64,000 bases of DNA, from the NCBI GenBank assembly GCA_007858575.1, contig CP042279.1:3784501-3848500 (forward strand), in the 5' to 3' direction. Of the stretch, positions 38,955-48,674 are shown in pieces. This DNA comes from Streptomyces sp. WAC08241. Lineage in GTDB: Bacteria; Actinomycetota; Actinomycetes; Streptomycetales; Streptomycetaceae. Positions within the stretch are counted from its first letter, which is position 1. The number at the start of each line of letters is the position of its first letter. The translations under genes were made by a program, and so were the position numbers. The notes under the pieces were generated by a model, which saw only the letters and a list, made by a program, of their open reading frames with translations, was not told the DNA's origin and did no database searches.

Positions 38955-39790
38955 TCAGATGCCGACCTTGATGCGGGTGAAGCGCTTCAGGGTGACACCG
39001 GCCTCGTCCAGGATCTGCTGGACGGACTTCTTGTTGTCCAGGGCGTACGGCTGGCCGAGCAGCGTGGCGTCCTTGAAGAAGCCGTTGACGCGACCCTCGA
39101 CGATCTTGGCGATCGCGGCCTCGGGCTTGCCCTCGGCGCGGGTGGTCTCCTCGGCGATGCGGCGCTCGGACTCGACGACCTCGGCCGGGACGTCCTCACG
39201 GGTGAGGTACTTCGGCGCGAAGGCGGCGATGTGCTGCGCGACGCCCTTGGCGACCTCGGCGTTCTCCTTGTCGAACTCGACGAGGACACCGATCTGCGGC
39301 GGGAGGTCGGGCATGGTGCGGTGCATGTACGCGGAGACGTAGCCGTCGGCGTACTGCGCGAAGCGGTCGAGGACGATCTTCTCGCCGAGGTTGGCGTTGG
39401 CCTCGTCCACGTAGGCCTGCACGGTCTTGCCGGGCTCGATCTCGGAGGCGAGGAGGGCCTCGATGTCGGCCGGGGTGGTCGCGGCCACGTGGGCGGCGAG
39501 CGCGTTGGCGACGGCGAGGAACTTGTCGCCCTTGGCGACGAAGTCCGTCTCGCACTTCAGCTCGACGAGGACGCCGGAGGTGTTGTCGTCGGCGATGAGG
39601 GAGACCACGGCGCCGTTCTCGGCGGAGCGGCCTCGCGCTTGGCGACGCCCTTCTGGCCCTTGATGCGCAGGGCCTCGACGGCCTTGTCGACGTCGCCGTC
39701 GGCCTCGTCCAGGGCCTTCTTGCAGTCCATCATGCCGGCGCCGGTGAGCTCGCGGAGCTTCTTGACGTCAGCGGCGGTGTAGTTCGCCAT
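38955..39790 (-). CDS. tsf: Elongation factor Ts
   Basis: Nucleotide exchange factor for EF-Tu. N-terminal UBA-like domain TAADVKKLRELTGAGMMDCK and KALDEADGDVDKAVEALRIK; core LKCETDFVAKGDKF (TDFVA motif contacting EF-Tu). ATG 39790 (MANYTAA). One shift near 39630 (KREA then RSAENG). About 278 residues. Second gene of rpsB-tsf. Confidence 0.96.
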
Positions 39791-39839
39791 GAGTCTGTTT
39801 CTCTCTCGAAGTCTGAAAGATCGGGCGGGTCCACGGGAG

Positions 39840-39869
39840 GACGGCGGGGCTTCGTGGGCCCCCGCCGTC
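39840..39869 (-). terminator. rpsB-tsf intercistronic hairpin
   Basis: 10-bp stem GACGGCGGGG/CCCCGCCGTC with a 10-base loop, in the 107-bp gap between rpsB and tsf. A hairpin here is a known theme for reducing tsf relative to rpsB; that function is inferred. Confidence 0.65.
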
Positions 39870-39897
39870 GTCACCCGAGGACCTGGGTCCTGAAGGG

Positions 39898-40800
39898 TCA
39901 GGCCTGCTCGGCGGCCTCGGCCGGAGCGTCGGCGGCCTCGGCGTCCGCGACCTTCTCGGTCTCGGCGGAGGTCTGGACCTCGGCGGCCTCGGCGGCGGGG
40001 GCCTCGGCCTCGTCGGCCTTCTTCTCACCCTCGAGCAGGTCGCGCTCCCACTCGGCGAGCGGCTCGCCCTGGGCCTTCTCGCCCGGCTTCGAGTCGCCGG
40101 TCGCGGCGCCGGAGCGGGCGATGAGGCCCTCGGCGACGGCGTCGGCGATCACGCGGGTGAGCAGGGTGACGGAGCGGATCGCGTCGTCGTTGCCCGGGAT
40201 CTTGTAGTCGACCTCGTCGGGGTCGCAGTTGGTGTCGAGGATCGCGACGACCGGGATGTGGAGCTTGCGCGCCTCACCGACGGCGATGTGCTCCTTCTTG
40301 GTGTCGACGATCCAGACGGCGCTCGGCACCTTCTGCATCTCGCGGATGCCACCGAGGGTCTTCTCCAGCTTGGCCTTCTCGCGGGAGAGGACCAGGAGCT
40401 CCTTCTTGGTGAGACCCGAGGCGGCGACGTCCTCGAAGTCGATCTGCTCGAGCTCCTTGAGGCGCTGCAGACGCTTGTAGACGGTGGAGAAGTTGGTGAG
40501 CATGCCACCGAGCCAACGCTGGTTGACGTACGGCATGCCGACGCGCGTCGCCTGCTCGGCGATGGCCTCCTGGGCCTGCTTCTTCGTACCGACGAACATG
40601 ATGGAGCCGCCGTGCGCGACGGTCTCCTTGACGAACTCGTAGGCGCGGTCGATGTACGACAGCGACTGGAGCAGGTCGATGATGTAGATGCCGTTGCGCT
40701 CGGTGAAGATGAAGCGCTTCATCTTCGGGTTCCAGCGACGGGTCTGGTGACCGAAGTGGACGCCGCTCTCCAGCAGCTCCCGCATCGTGACGACGGCCAT
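39898..40800 (-). CDS. rpsB: 30S ribosomal protein S2
   Basis: Intact 300 residues. Starts MAVVTMRELLESGVHFGHQT; also YVNQRWLGGMLTNFSTVYKR and PVVAILDTNCDPDEVDYKIP. A C-terminal Ala/Glu-rich tail of about 50 residues (EAPAAEAAEV...) is typical of actinobacteria. A leader of about 120 bases precedes it on the minus strand, room for feedback control by S2. Confidence 0.98.
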   Translation of the reverse strand: MAVVTMRELLESGVHFGHQTRRWNPKMKRFIFTERNGIYIIDLLQSLSYIDRAYEFVKETVAHGGSIMFVGTKKQAQEAIAEQATRVGMPYVNQRWLGGMLTNFSTVYKRLQRLKELEQIDFEDVAASGLTKKELLVLSREKAKLEKTLGGIREMQKVPSAVWIVDTKKEHIAVGEARKLHIPVVAILDTNCDPDEVDYKIPGNDDAIRSVTLLTRVIADAVAEGLIARSGAATGDSKPGEKAQGEPLAEWERDLLEGEKKADEAEAPAAEAAEVQTSAETEKVADAEAADAPAEAAEQA

Positions 40801-41051
40801 GGCCGTATCTCCTTGGGTTTCTCGGTTGTGTTCCTGACGCCCCGGCGCGCCATGCCCACGAGGGACCGAAAGGCGCTGCCACCGTCGGAGGACCGTGGCG
40901 GGCGTGCGAAGTCGACCCGGTGACCCGAGTCGCCATAGGAAGTGTACGGGACCCCGGGGGCAGCGGGTGACGGCGCTGTCCACAACCGGTGAGTAGTCCA
41001 CAGAAACCGCCCGCGAACCGCACGGACCGGACGGCCGGGGAGCCTCTCCCC

Positions 41052-41516
41052 ATGCACTTCACGACGACCTGGCTCACGACCCTGCTCCTGGCCCTCGGCT
41101 CCTTCCGGCCGGTGGGCGGCCCACCGCCGCCCGAGATCGTCCGCGGCTGGCAGCCCCGCCGGGCCCGTACGCGGCGGGCCACCGCGGCGTCGACCTCGCC
41201 GCACCACCGGGCACCCCGGTCCTGGCCCCGGTGGCGGGCACGGTCACCTTCGCGGGCCCGGTCGGCGGCCGGGGCGTCCTCACCCTGACCCTCCCGGGTA
41301 CGGGCACTCCCCCCTGCGCACGACCTTCTCCCCGGTGACCCCCTGGTCCCGGCCGGCACCACCGTCCCGGCGGGCACCCCGATCGCCCGCGTCACCCCCG
41401 GCACCCACTGCCCGGAGACCTGCCTCCACTGGGGCCTCCGCAGGGGCGACCAGTACCTGAACCCCCTGCTCCTGACGAGACGGGGGCCGTCACGGCTGCC
41501 GCCGCTGGGTGGCTGA
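41052..41516 (+). CDS. M23-family (LytM) peptidase-like secreted protein
   Basis: Signal-like start HFTTTWLTTLLLALGSFRP. The peptidase-like domain reads YAAGHRGVDLAAPPGTPVLA (Zn ligands H and D), GTVTFAGPVGGRGVLT, and HCPETCLHWGLRRGDQYLNP in place of the usual HLHFE. Probably a cell-wall endopeptidase or inactive relative. Shifts near 41145 and 41298. About 155 residues. Divergent from rpsB. Confidence 0.85.
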
Positions 41517-41521
41517 GAAAC

Positions 41522-41580
41522 GACGGGGAGGGGCGGGGCGGGGGGAGGGAGGGAGGGGGGGCGGGGGGGGGGGGGGGGCC
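41522..41580 (+). repeat. G-tract with potential G-quadruplex
   Basis: Between the M23 gene and the convergent TetR gene, almost pure G on the plus strand: several GGG(G) runs, then an uninterrupted run of 16 G (41563-41578). It meets the four-run G-quadruplex pattern many times over. The true run length cannot be trusted in this assembly. Confidence 0.7.
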
Positions 41581-41601
41581 CCTGATGTTTTCTTCGGGCG
41601 G

Positions 41602-42192
41602 TCAGGCCGGGGAGCCGTTGACGCCGTGGAGGGCCATCGTGACCGCCGCGTCGGTGATCTCCGCGGGGTCCTCGGCCGCGCCGAGTTCGAGGCGGCGGAC
41701 GGCGGCGTCGACGACGCCCTGAAGGAGCATGGCGGCCAGGCGGGGACGGGGCTGCCCCAGGGCGGCGAGCGCTTCGACGACCATGGTGACGAGGCCGCCG
41801 TGGGCCGCGCGGATCTTCTCGCGGGCGCCGTCGTCCAGCTCGCCGGCGGAGATGGCGACGACCGCGCGGTGGCGCCGGTCCCCGACCAGCTCCAGTTGCT
41901 TGCGGACGTACGCCTCGACCTTGTCCTGGGGCGTCTCCGCGTCCGCCATGGCCAGCTCGACCTCGGCGGCCCAGACCGGGAAGTCGACGGCGCACAGCTC
42001 CTCGACGACGGCGGCGCGCGATCGGAAGTACTCGTAGACCGACGAGCGGGCGAGGCCCGTGCGCTCGGCGAGTGCGGGGAAGGTCAGTGCCTCCGTCCCG
42101 CCCTCGGACAGCAGGGAACGCGCGGCGTCCAGCAGGGCGCCGCGCTGCATCGTCCGGTGCTCGGCCACGGAGGCCGCTCGAATCCTGGGCAC
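41602..42192 (-). CDS. TetR-family transcriptional regulator
   Basis: Intact 196 residues from GTG 42192. N-terminal HTH: GALLDAARSLLSEGGTEALT, then FPALAERTGLARSSVYEYFR. The C-terminal ligand domain is not family-specific. Its 29-bp separation from whiG (downstream start side is the same strand) hints at a short operon with whiG upstream; ligand unknown. Confidence 0.92.
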   Translation of the reverse strand: MPRIRAASVAEHRTMQRGALLDAARSLLSEGGTEALTFPALAERTGLARSSVYEYFRSRAAVVEELCAVDFPVWAAEVELAMADAETPQDKVEAYVRKQLELVGDRRHRAVVAISAGELDDGAREKIRAAHGGLVTMVVEALAALGQPRPRLAAMLLQGVVDAAVRRLELGAAEDPAEITDAAVTMALHGVNGSPA

Positions 42193-42221
42193 GGCTCCAC
42201 TGTACGACCGGACCGCGCCGC

Positions 42222-43057
42222 TCAGCGTCCGACGTCGGCCAGCTTGGCGCGGAGCTGGAGGACGGACTTGGTGTGGATCTGGCTGACGCGGCTCTCGGTG
42301 ACGCCCAGGACGTGGCCGATCTCGGCGAGCGTGAGGCCCTCGTAGTAGTAGAGGGTGACGACCGTCTTCTCGCGTTCGGGGAGCGTGTTGATGGCGCGGG
42401 CGAGCAGCCGGCGCAGCTCGCGGTCCTCGGCGATCTCGACGGGGTTGTCGGCGGCCGTGTCCTCCAGCGTGTCCATCAGGGAGAGCCGGTCCCCGCCCTC
42501 GCCGCCGACGTGCAGCAGCTCCTCCAGGGCGACCACGTTGGCCAGGGACAACTGGCTGAAGACCGCGTGCAGTTCCTCCAGCGTGATGTCCATCTCCGCG
42601 GCGACCTCGCTCTCGGAGGGGTGCGGCGGAGCTGGGCCTCCAGGGTGGCGTAGGCGCGTTCGACGTTCCGCGCCTTCTGCCGGACGGAGCGCGGGATCCA
42701 GTCGAGGGCGCGGAGCTCGTCGATCATCGCGCCGCGGATGCGGGTGATGGCGTACGTCTCGAACTTGATGGCGCGCTCGACGTCGAACTTCTCGATGGCG
42801 TCGATGAGGCCGAAGACGCCGGAGGAGACGAAGTCGGCCTGTTCCACGTTGGACGGCAGCCCGACGCTGACCCGTCCCGCGACGTACTTGACGAGGGGCG
42901 AGTAGTGCAGGATCAGTTGCTCCCGCAGCCGCTCGTCGCCCGTGTCCTTGTACGACCGCCACAGTTCGTCGAGGGAGGTCGGTGCGGGCGGTCGCACGGT
43001 GCTCCTGGCCGCTGGGGGCACCGCAGCGCGGTCAGACCCGGAGGTGTGCTGGGGCAT
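42222..43057 (-). CDS. whiG: Sporulation sigma factor WhiG
   Basis: FliA-type sigma factor committing aerial hyphae to spore formation. Region 2: LILHYSPLVKYVAGRVSVGL and FVSSGVFGLIDAIEKFDVER; region 4: LPEREKTVVTLYYYEGLTLA and IGHVLGVTESRVSQIHTKSV. ATG 43057 (MPQHTSGSDRAAV). One shift near 42626 between regions 2 and 3. About 278 residues. Confidence 0.96.
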
Positions 43058-43300
43058 GCGTCGCCTTGAGCCGTTCTGCTGTCGGGTGTGTCGGTGTGGG
43101 CGTGGGTGTCGTGGAGGGAATCCCGGTGAGCGTAGCGTGAGTGCGCCGTCGCGGTGAGCGAACATCGGTGGATCGCGCCGCTCCGGGTGGACCCCGTCGG
43201 TCACGTCTTCGAACCGGGGCCGTGGCGCGGGTCGGCCCCTCGGAGGCGGTCGAGGAACTCGATTGTTCATCGGCATCACCTTTCACCCGAATGCTCCAGG

Positions 43301-44664
43301 TCAAGTACCGCCTCGCCGCGCGTTCGACGCTTGTGTAGCGCCGTTCGTCAACTGCCAGCCCACTCCGCACCGTTCGACGAAGCCGAGGGAGTGGAGTTCG
43401 TACAGCTTGGCGAGGGTCTCGTCGGGGTGGGTCCCGGCGCGCCGGGCGATGACGGTGGTGGGGGTGGGGCCGCGGGCGGGGACGGCCTCCAGGACGTGCG
43501 CCGTGGCGGGGGCGAGGAGGTCGCGGGAAGGACGGGTCCCCGGCGTACCGGGGCGAGCTGGCCCATGTCCCCGACGAGTTCCACGATCTCCTCGGCGTCG
43601 GTGACGAGGGTGGCGTCGCCGCGCAGGAGTTCGTGGACGCCCGCCGAGAGCGCGCTGGTGGCCGGCCCGGGCACGCCCATGGTGTGGCGGCCGAGGCAGC
43701 GGCGGCGCGGGCGGTGGAGAGGAGCCGCTGCGGTGCTGCGCCTCGACGACGACGGTTCCGCGGGTGAGGGCGGCGATGACGCGGTTGCGGAGGATGAAGC
43801 GGCTGGGGGTGGGGTGGCTTCCGGGCGGTAACTCGCCCGCGACCAGGCCCTGCTCGGTGATGCGCCGGATGAGCCGGTCGTGGCCGCGGGGGTAGGGGAC
43901 GTCGACGCCGCAGGCGAGGACGGCGACGGTGGCGCCGTCGGCGGCGAGGGCTCCCCGGTGGGCGGCGGCGTCGATGCCGTAGGCGGCTCCCGAGACGACG
44001 ACCCAGCCCTTTCTCGCGAGGCCGGTGGCGAGGTCGGTGGCGATGTGGGCGCCGTAGGGGTGTAGGCGCGGGCGCCCACCAGGGCGACGGAGCGCAGGGC
44101 CCAGGTGCGCAGGTCGGCGGGGCCCCGGAGCCAGAGGCCGATGGGGCGGGCGTCTCCGAGGTCGTCGAGCTGCCGGGGCCATTCGGTGTCGCCGGGGATG
44201 AGGAAGCGGCCGCCGAGGGCGTGGACGGTGTCGAGGTCGCGGGCGGGTTCGGCGGCGTTGGCGCGCAGTCGCCAGGAGGCGACGCGTCTGTGACCGGTGC
44301 CGGGGAAGGGCCCCTGTCGGAATGGGCGTCGTCGTCGGGGCGAGTGGCGGCGTCACGGCGGGTGCCGTCGTCGGCTCGGATGTCGGCGACTCGGGTGTCG
44401 GCGGCTCGGATGTCGTTGAGGCGCATGCCGTCGGGGCGAATGCCGTCGGAGCGGGTGTCGTCGAGACGGTCGTCGTCGGGGTGCAGGAGTCGTTCGAGGA
44501 AGCCGGTGGCTCCGTACCGGCGGATCCAGCGGCCGGCGTGTTCGTCGCCGGGTTCGACGGTGCGGGTGAGGGCGGCGCGGGCGAGCCGCTCGGCCGTGGA
44601 GGAGGCGGAGGTGGCGGCCGAGGAAGCAGTGGAGGGGTGGAGGGGTGGGAGCGCCGGGGATCAT
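43301..44664 (-). CDS. dprA: DNA-processing protein DprA/Smf
   Basis: Loads RecA on incoming ssDNA in naturally transformable bacteria; role in Streptomyces unclear. Rossmann fold parts: ALRSVALVGARAYTPYG, VVSGAAYGIDAAAHRGALAA, TVAVLACGVDVPYPRGHDRL, GELPPGSHPTPSRFILRNRV, and ARAAAALGRHTMGVPG after repair. A DprA winged-helix tail follows (VIARRAGTHPDETLAKLYEL). ATG 44664 overlaps the yifB stop (ATGA). At least four shifts (near 44580, 44300, 44058, 43720, 43530). Confidence 0.9.
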
Positions 44665-46269
44665 GCGCGGTCCCCCGTTCCGACGGGCACGCCGCGGGCG
44701 ACGCCGGTGCGCATCTCCAGGGCGAGGGCGACGTCCCGGTGGTCCGGCCGGTCGTGTCCGGCCAGGTCGGCGACGGTCCAGGCGACGCGCAGGACGCGGT
44801 CGAGGCCGCGGGCGGTGAGCAGTCCGCGTTCGATGTCGCGTTCGGCCTCGGCGAGGGCTCCGGGCGCCGCGTGGTAGCGGGTGCGGAGCTCGTGGCCGGG
44901 GATCTCGCTGTTGACCCTCCAGGGGTGTCGGCGAGCCGGGCGGCGGCCCGGGCGCGGGCCTCGCGGACGCGCTCGGCGACGAGGGCGGTGGTCTCTCCCC
45001 GCCGCCCTGTCCGAGGAGGTCGGCGCGGGTGACGGGCTCGGCCTCGACGCGCAGGTCGACCCGGTCGAGCAGGGGCCCGGAGAGGCGCGCCTGGTAGCGG
45101 CGGACGAGCGAGGGCGGGCATTCGCAGCCGGCGCCGTACAGCGTGTGCCGTCCGCAGGGCAGGGGTTGGCGGCGAGAGCGAGGAGGAAACGGGCGGGAAG
45201 GCGGACGACACCGGCGGCGCGGGCGATGACGACGTGCCCGGATTCGAGGGGCTGGCGGAGCGCGTCCAGTGCCTTGCCCGAGAATTCGGGGGCTTCGTCG
45301 AGGAAGAGGATGCCGCGGTGGGCGAGGGAGACGGCGCCGGGCCTCGGGAGGCCGTTCCCGCCGCCGACGAGGGACTGCATGGTGGCGGAGTGGTGGGGCG
45401 CGCAGTAGGGGCGCGGCGGACGAGGGGTTCGCCGGGCGGGAGGATGCCGGCGACGGAGTGGACGGCGGTGACCTCCAGGGACTCCTGCCGGGTGAGGGGC
45501 GGGAGGATGCCGGGGAGGCGCTCGGCCAGCATGGTCTTCCCGCTCCGGGCGGTCCCGAGAGCAGGAGGTGGTGGCTGCCGGCGGCGGCGATCTCCAGGGC
45601 GCGGCGGGCACGGTGCTGGCCGGCGACGTCGGCGAGGTCGGGTCCTTCGGCGGGGTCGGCGGCGAGGCCGGTGCCGATGCCGGCGCCGGGGACGAGGAGC
45701 CCGGCGAGCATGGCGTCGGGCCGTCCCTCCTCGGTGGGTTCCTCGTCGGGGACGGGTTCGTCCGTGAGGACGGCGATCAGTTGGCGGAGGCTGCGGACGC
45801 CGAGGACGGAGACCCCGGGGACGAGCGAGGCCTCGCCCGCCGTCTGCTCGGGGACGACGACCTGCCGGTATCCGGCGTCGGCGGCGGCGAGGACGGCGGG
45901 CAGGATGCCGCGGACGGGGCGGACGCGTCCGTCGAGTCCGAGTTCGCCGATGAGGACGAGGTCGGCGATGGTGCGCGGGTCGATCCGCTCGGCGGCGCCG
46001 AGTACGGCGGCGGCGACGGCCAAATCAAAGCCGCTGCCTCCTTTGGGGACGGACGCCGGGCTGAGGCCGACGGTGAGTTTCTTCTGGGGCCATTCGCCGC
46101 CGGAATTGACGACGGCGGCGCGGACGCGGTCGCGGCTCTCGGTGAGGCTCTTGTCGGGGAGGCCGACGAGGGCGAAGGCGGCGACGCCGGGTTCGAGGTC
46201 GGCCTGTACTTCGACGACGACGCCTTCGACGCCGACGAGGGCGACGGAGCAGGTGCGGGCGAATCCCAT
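44661..46269 (-). CDS. YifB/ComM-family Mg-chelatase-like AAA+ ATPase
   Basis: Starts GFARTCSVALVGVEGVVVEV (family hallmark), with the Lon-like domain TVGLSPASVPKGGSGFDLAV, Walker A LLLSGPPGAGKT, Walker B HRGILFLDEAPEFS and sensor ARFLLALAANPCPCG. C-terminal Mg-chelatase helix bundle. ComM relatives are branch-migration helicases in transformation. About 540 residues; at least six shifts (e.g. near 45550, 45410, 45160, 45000, 44930). Overlaps yraN (TGATG) and dprA. Confidence 0.92.
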
Positions 46270-46665
46270 CAGGCCACCCCTGGGCGTGGGTGAGGACGGG
46301 GCGCCGCGGCGGGCAGGACGATGCCGACGAGGTCGATGCGGACGCCTCCGGCGGGGCCGGGGTACCACTGCGGTCGAGCCAGCAGTCGGCGAGGCGGCGG
46401 AGCCGGGCGGCCTTGCGGGGCGTGACGGCGGCCATCGGTGCTCGTAGGCGCCGTGGCGCCGGGTCTTGACCTCGCAGATGACGAGGGTGTCGCCGTCGCG
46501 GGCGACGATGTCGATCTCGCCTGCCCGGCCGCAGCGCCAGTTGCGGGCGAGGATGTGCATGCCGGTCGCGGTGAGCCGGCGGGTCGCCAGCTCCTCCCCG
46601 TACTGTCCGAGCGCGCGGGTGGCGCCGGTCCTGTCCGTCGTGCCGGTCGTGTCGGTCGTGTTCAT
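46269..46665 (-). CDS. YraN/UPF0102 nuclease-like protein
   Basis: Restriction-endonuclease-fold family. LGQYGEELATRRLTATGMHI, then ILARNWRCGRAGEIDIVARD and DTLVICEVKTRRHGAYEHP carry the E...D...EVK pattern. ATG 46665 (MNTTDTTGTTDRTG, an unusual Thr-rich lead). Two shifts near 46440 and 46370. About 131 residues. First gene of yraN-yifB-dprA. Confidence 0.9.
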
Positions 46666-46826
46666 ACGGACCACCTCCGTCACCGACTGTGACGGGTTGG
46701 GGCGTTCCGTGTGCGGGGCTGTGGACGACCGAGGTGCTGTGGAGAATCCCCTCACCCGTGGGGTGATCGTCCGGCGGATCCCCCGCCGCCGGGCTCGATT
46801 ACTACCGGGCTCGACTACCGCCGGTC

Positions 46827-47135
46827 TCAGCTACCGGGAAGCTCGAGGTCGCTCTTGTTGAGCTCCTCGATGTTCACGTCCTTGAACGTGAGGACACGGA
46901 CCTGCTTGACGAACCTGGCCGGCCTGTACATGTCCCAGACCCAGGCGTCGGCCATGCTGACCTCGAAGAAGACCTCGCCCTGCACCGAGTGCACCTGCAT
47001 CTCGTAGTCGTTGGTGAGGTAGAAGCGCCGCTCGGTCTCGATCACGTATTTGAACAGGCCGACGACGTCGCGGTACTCCCGGTAGAGCTTCAGCTCCATC
47101 TCGGTCTCGTACTTCTCGAGGTCCTCGGCGCTCAT
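46827..47135 (-). CDS. DUF2469 protein
   Basis: Intact 102 residues: AEDLEKYETEMELKLYREYR, VGLFKYVIETERRFYLTND, VFFEVSMADAWVWDMYRPAR. Highly conserved in actinobacteria next to yraN and the rnh/signal peptidase region; function unknown. Confidence 0.92.
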   Translation of the reverse strand: MSAEDLEKYETEMELKLYREYRDVVGLFKYVIETERRFYLTNDYEMQVHSVQGEVFFEVSMADAWVWDMYRPARFVKQVRVLTFKDVNIEELNKSDLELPGS

Positions 47136-47192
47136 GGCATGTTCCCCTTCAGCCGTGCGTCCCCCAATTGTGCGCCAGCCGTACGCGCCCCC

Positions 47193-47865
47193 TAGACGAT
47201 TTCCGGGGCGAGGACGACCGGTGCACGCGGAGGTCCCTCGTCGAGCAGCGTGCGCAGCAGCTCGGCGAGCCTGGTCGGGTACACCGTCTCACGGGCGGCC
47301 GACAGTTCGGCGGAGGTCCACCATCTCAGGCCCGAGAGACTGCGGGTCTCCAGCTCCGTGAGGGTCCGCGGCCCGGGTGCGGCTCCGGCCCGGCGGGTGC
47401 GGGCGAGGTAGTACCACTCGTCCTGGTCCCAGCCGTCCGGCGAAGGGGAAGGAGCAGTGCCGGGTCCAGAGGACGGGGCCGAGGTCGATGTCGGTGATGC
47501 CGGTCTCCTCAGCGAGTTCGCGCAGCGCCGCCGCTTCCCGGGTCTCGTCGCCCTCCAGTCCTCCGCCGGGGTGAACCACCAGGAGAGGTCGGGGTCCTCG
47601 GGCTCGTGGCCGTGCAGCAGCAGGACGCGGTCCTCCGGATCGAGCAGGACGACCCGCGCGACCTTCCGGACCACGGGCCCCGCACCCGTCACGTACTCCT
47701 CCGCGCCCCCGCGGGCTCCCCCGCACCAGGCACAGCCTCCCCCACACCCACCACGAACTCCCCCGTACCCGCCCTCGCCTCCGCCCCCGTCTCCGTCTCC
47801 GCCCTCGTCTCCGTCTCCGCCCCCATCTCCGTCTCCGCCCCCGTCTCCCGCACAGGCTCCGTCAT
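47193..47865 (-). CDS. Nudix hydrolase with repetitive acidic N-terminus
   Basis: Nudix box GDETREAAALRELAEETGI (GX5EX7REXXEEXGX pattern) with VARVVLLDPEDRVLLLHGH before it and DEWYYLARTRRAGAAPGPR after it. ATG 47865 is chosen because that frame gives MTEPVRETGAETEM and then GAETET/RAETET-type repeats, and because it overlaps a TGA of the small upstream frame (ATGA). Shifts near 47695, 47575 and 47448. About 220 residues. MutT-like genes are known in the sipZ operon of S. lividans. Confidence 0.82.
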
Positions 47866-47980
47866 ACCCCCGCCCCTCCCGGGCCCCGGTCCGCCGGCCG
47901 CCCGGTCGTCGGTTCAGGAGCCGCGCCACCGGCCCGTACGCGGCCCCCACGAAGACCAGTGTGCCGCCGGCCACGATCAC
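47862..47980 (-). CDS. Putative small membrane protein between sipZ and the Nudix gene
   Basis: From GTG 47980 the frame reads IVAGGTLVFVGAAYGPVARL, a single TM helix, then NRRPGGRRTG and an Arg/Gly tail. If one G is missing in the GGGGCGGGGG tract near 47872, it stops at TGA 47864-47862, overlapping the Nudix ATG as ATGA. Start weakly supported (no clear ribosome site). Unknown function. Confidence 0.35.
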
Positions 47981-48068
47981 CGTGAGGAGGGTCGTGAACG
48001 GCCCCGGCCGCGAGACGCCCCCGGAAGGCCCGCGAAGCCCGTGGGCGGTCCAGGAGGCCCTTGGCGGG

Positions 48069-48621
48069 CTAGACGACGGCGTCGACCCTGGCGACGACCG
48101 TGGAACGGGGCACCGAGCCGTGCCCGGCCTCTTCGAGGTGGGTGCGGGAGTCGAGGGAGGTGTGCCGGTCGTCGCCGAGGAGGAAGAGGCTGTCCTCGGG
48201 GACGGTCACGGAGAACTCTGGCCGGAGGCGAGCGTGAGGCCGCCTATTCCGGGCCTGAGGTACGGCTCGTCGACGGCCCGGCCGTTGACGGTGAGCCGCC
48301 CCTGCGCGTCGCAGCAGGCGACGGTGTCGCCGCCGACGGCCACGACCCGCTTGACCATGGGCGAGGAGCTCCAGAGGGGTCGTCGAAGACGACGACGTCG
48401 CCGCGCTTCACCTCGGCCCCGTCGACGCGCTCGGCGAGCACGCGCGAGTTCACGTCGAGGGTGGGGGTCATGGAGTCGGTGGGGACGGTGAACGGCCGGT
48501 AGAGCACGGCGCCCCAGACGAACCCGCCGAGGAAGAGCACACAGCCGACGGCCACGGCCAGCCCCGACAGCACGTTGCCGAGGCGGCCGCGGCCGCCCTT
48601 GGTCCGTATGGTTCCGCTCAT
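48069..48621 (-). CDS. sipZ: Type I signal peptidase SipZ
   Basis: Removes signal peptides from secreted preproteins; membrane-anchored Ser-Lys protease. N-terminal anchor VAVGCVLFLGGFVWGAVLY, catalytic Ser in PFTVPTDSMTPTL, catalytic Lys in PMVKRVVAVGGDTV, box E GDDRHTSLDSR. ATG 48621 (MSGTIRTK). Shifts near 48376, 48218 and further on. Most distal of four sip genes from rplS; a 54-bp gap to SipY's stop suggests readthrough or its own promoter. Confidence 0.88.
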
Positions 48622-48674
48622 GTGCACCCCAGAGGTCTGTCGACGGTCCGGGACGGCACACTACCCGCGGGTCG

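Noticed and set aside
41563..41578. Origin or telomere-like element from the G run
   Set aside because: It is a single tract with no repeated palindromes or DnaA boxes, and the region is core chromosome.
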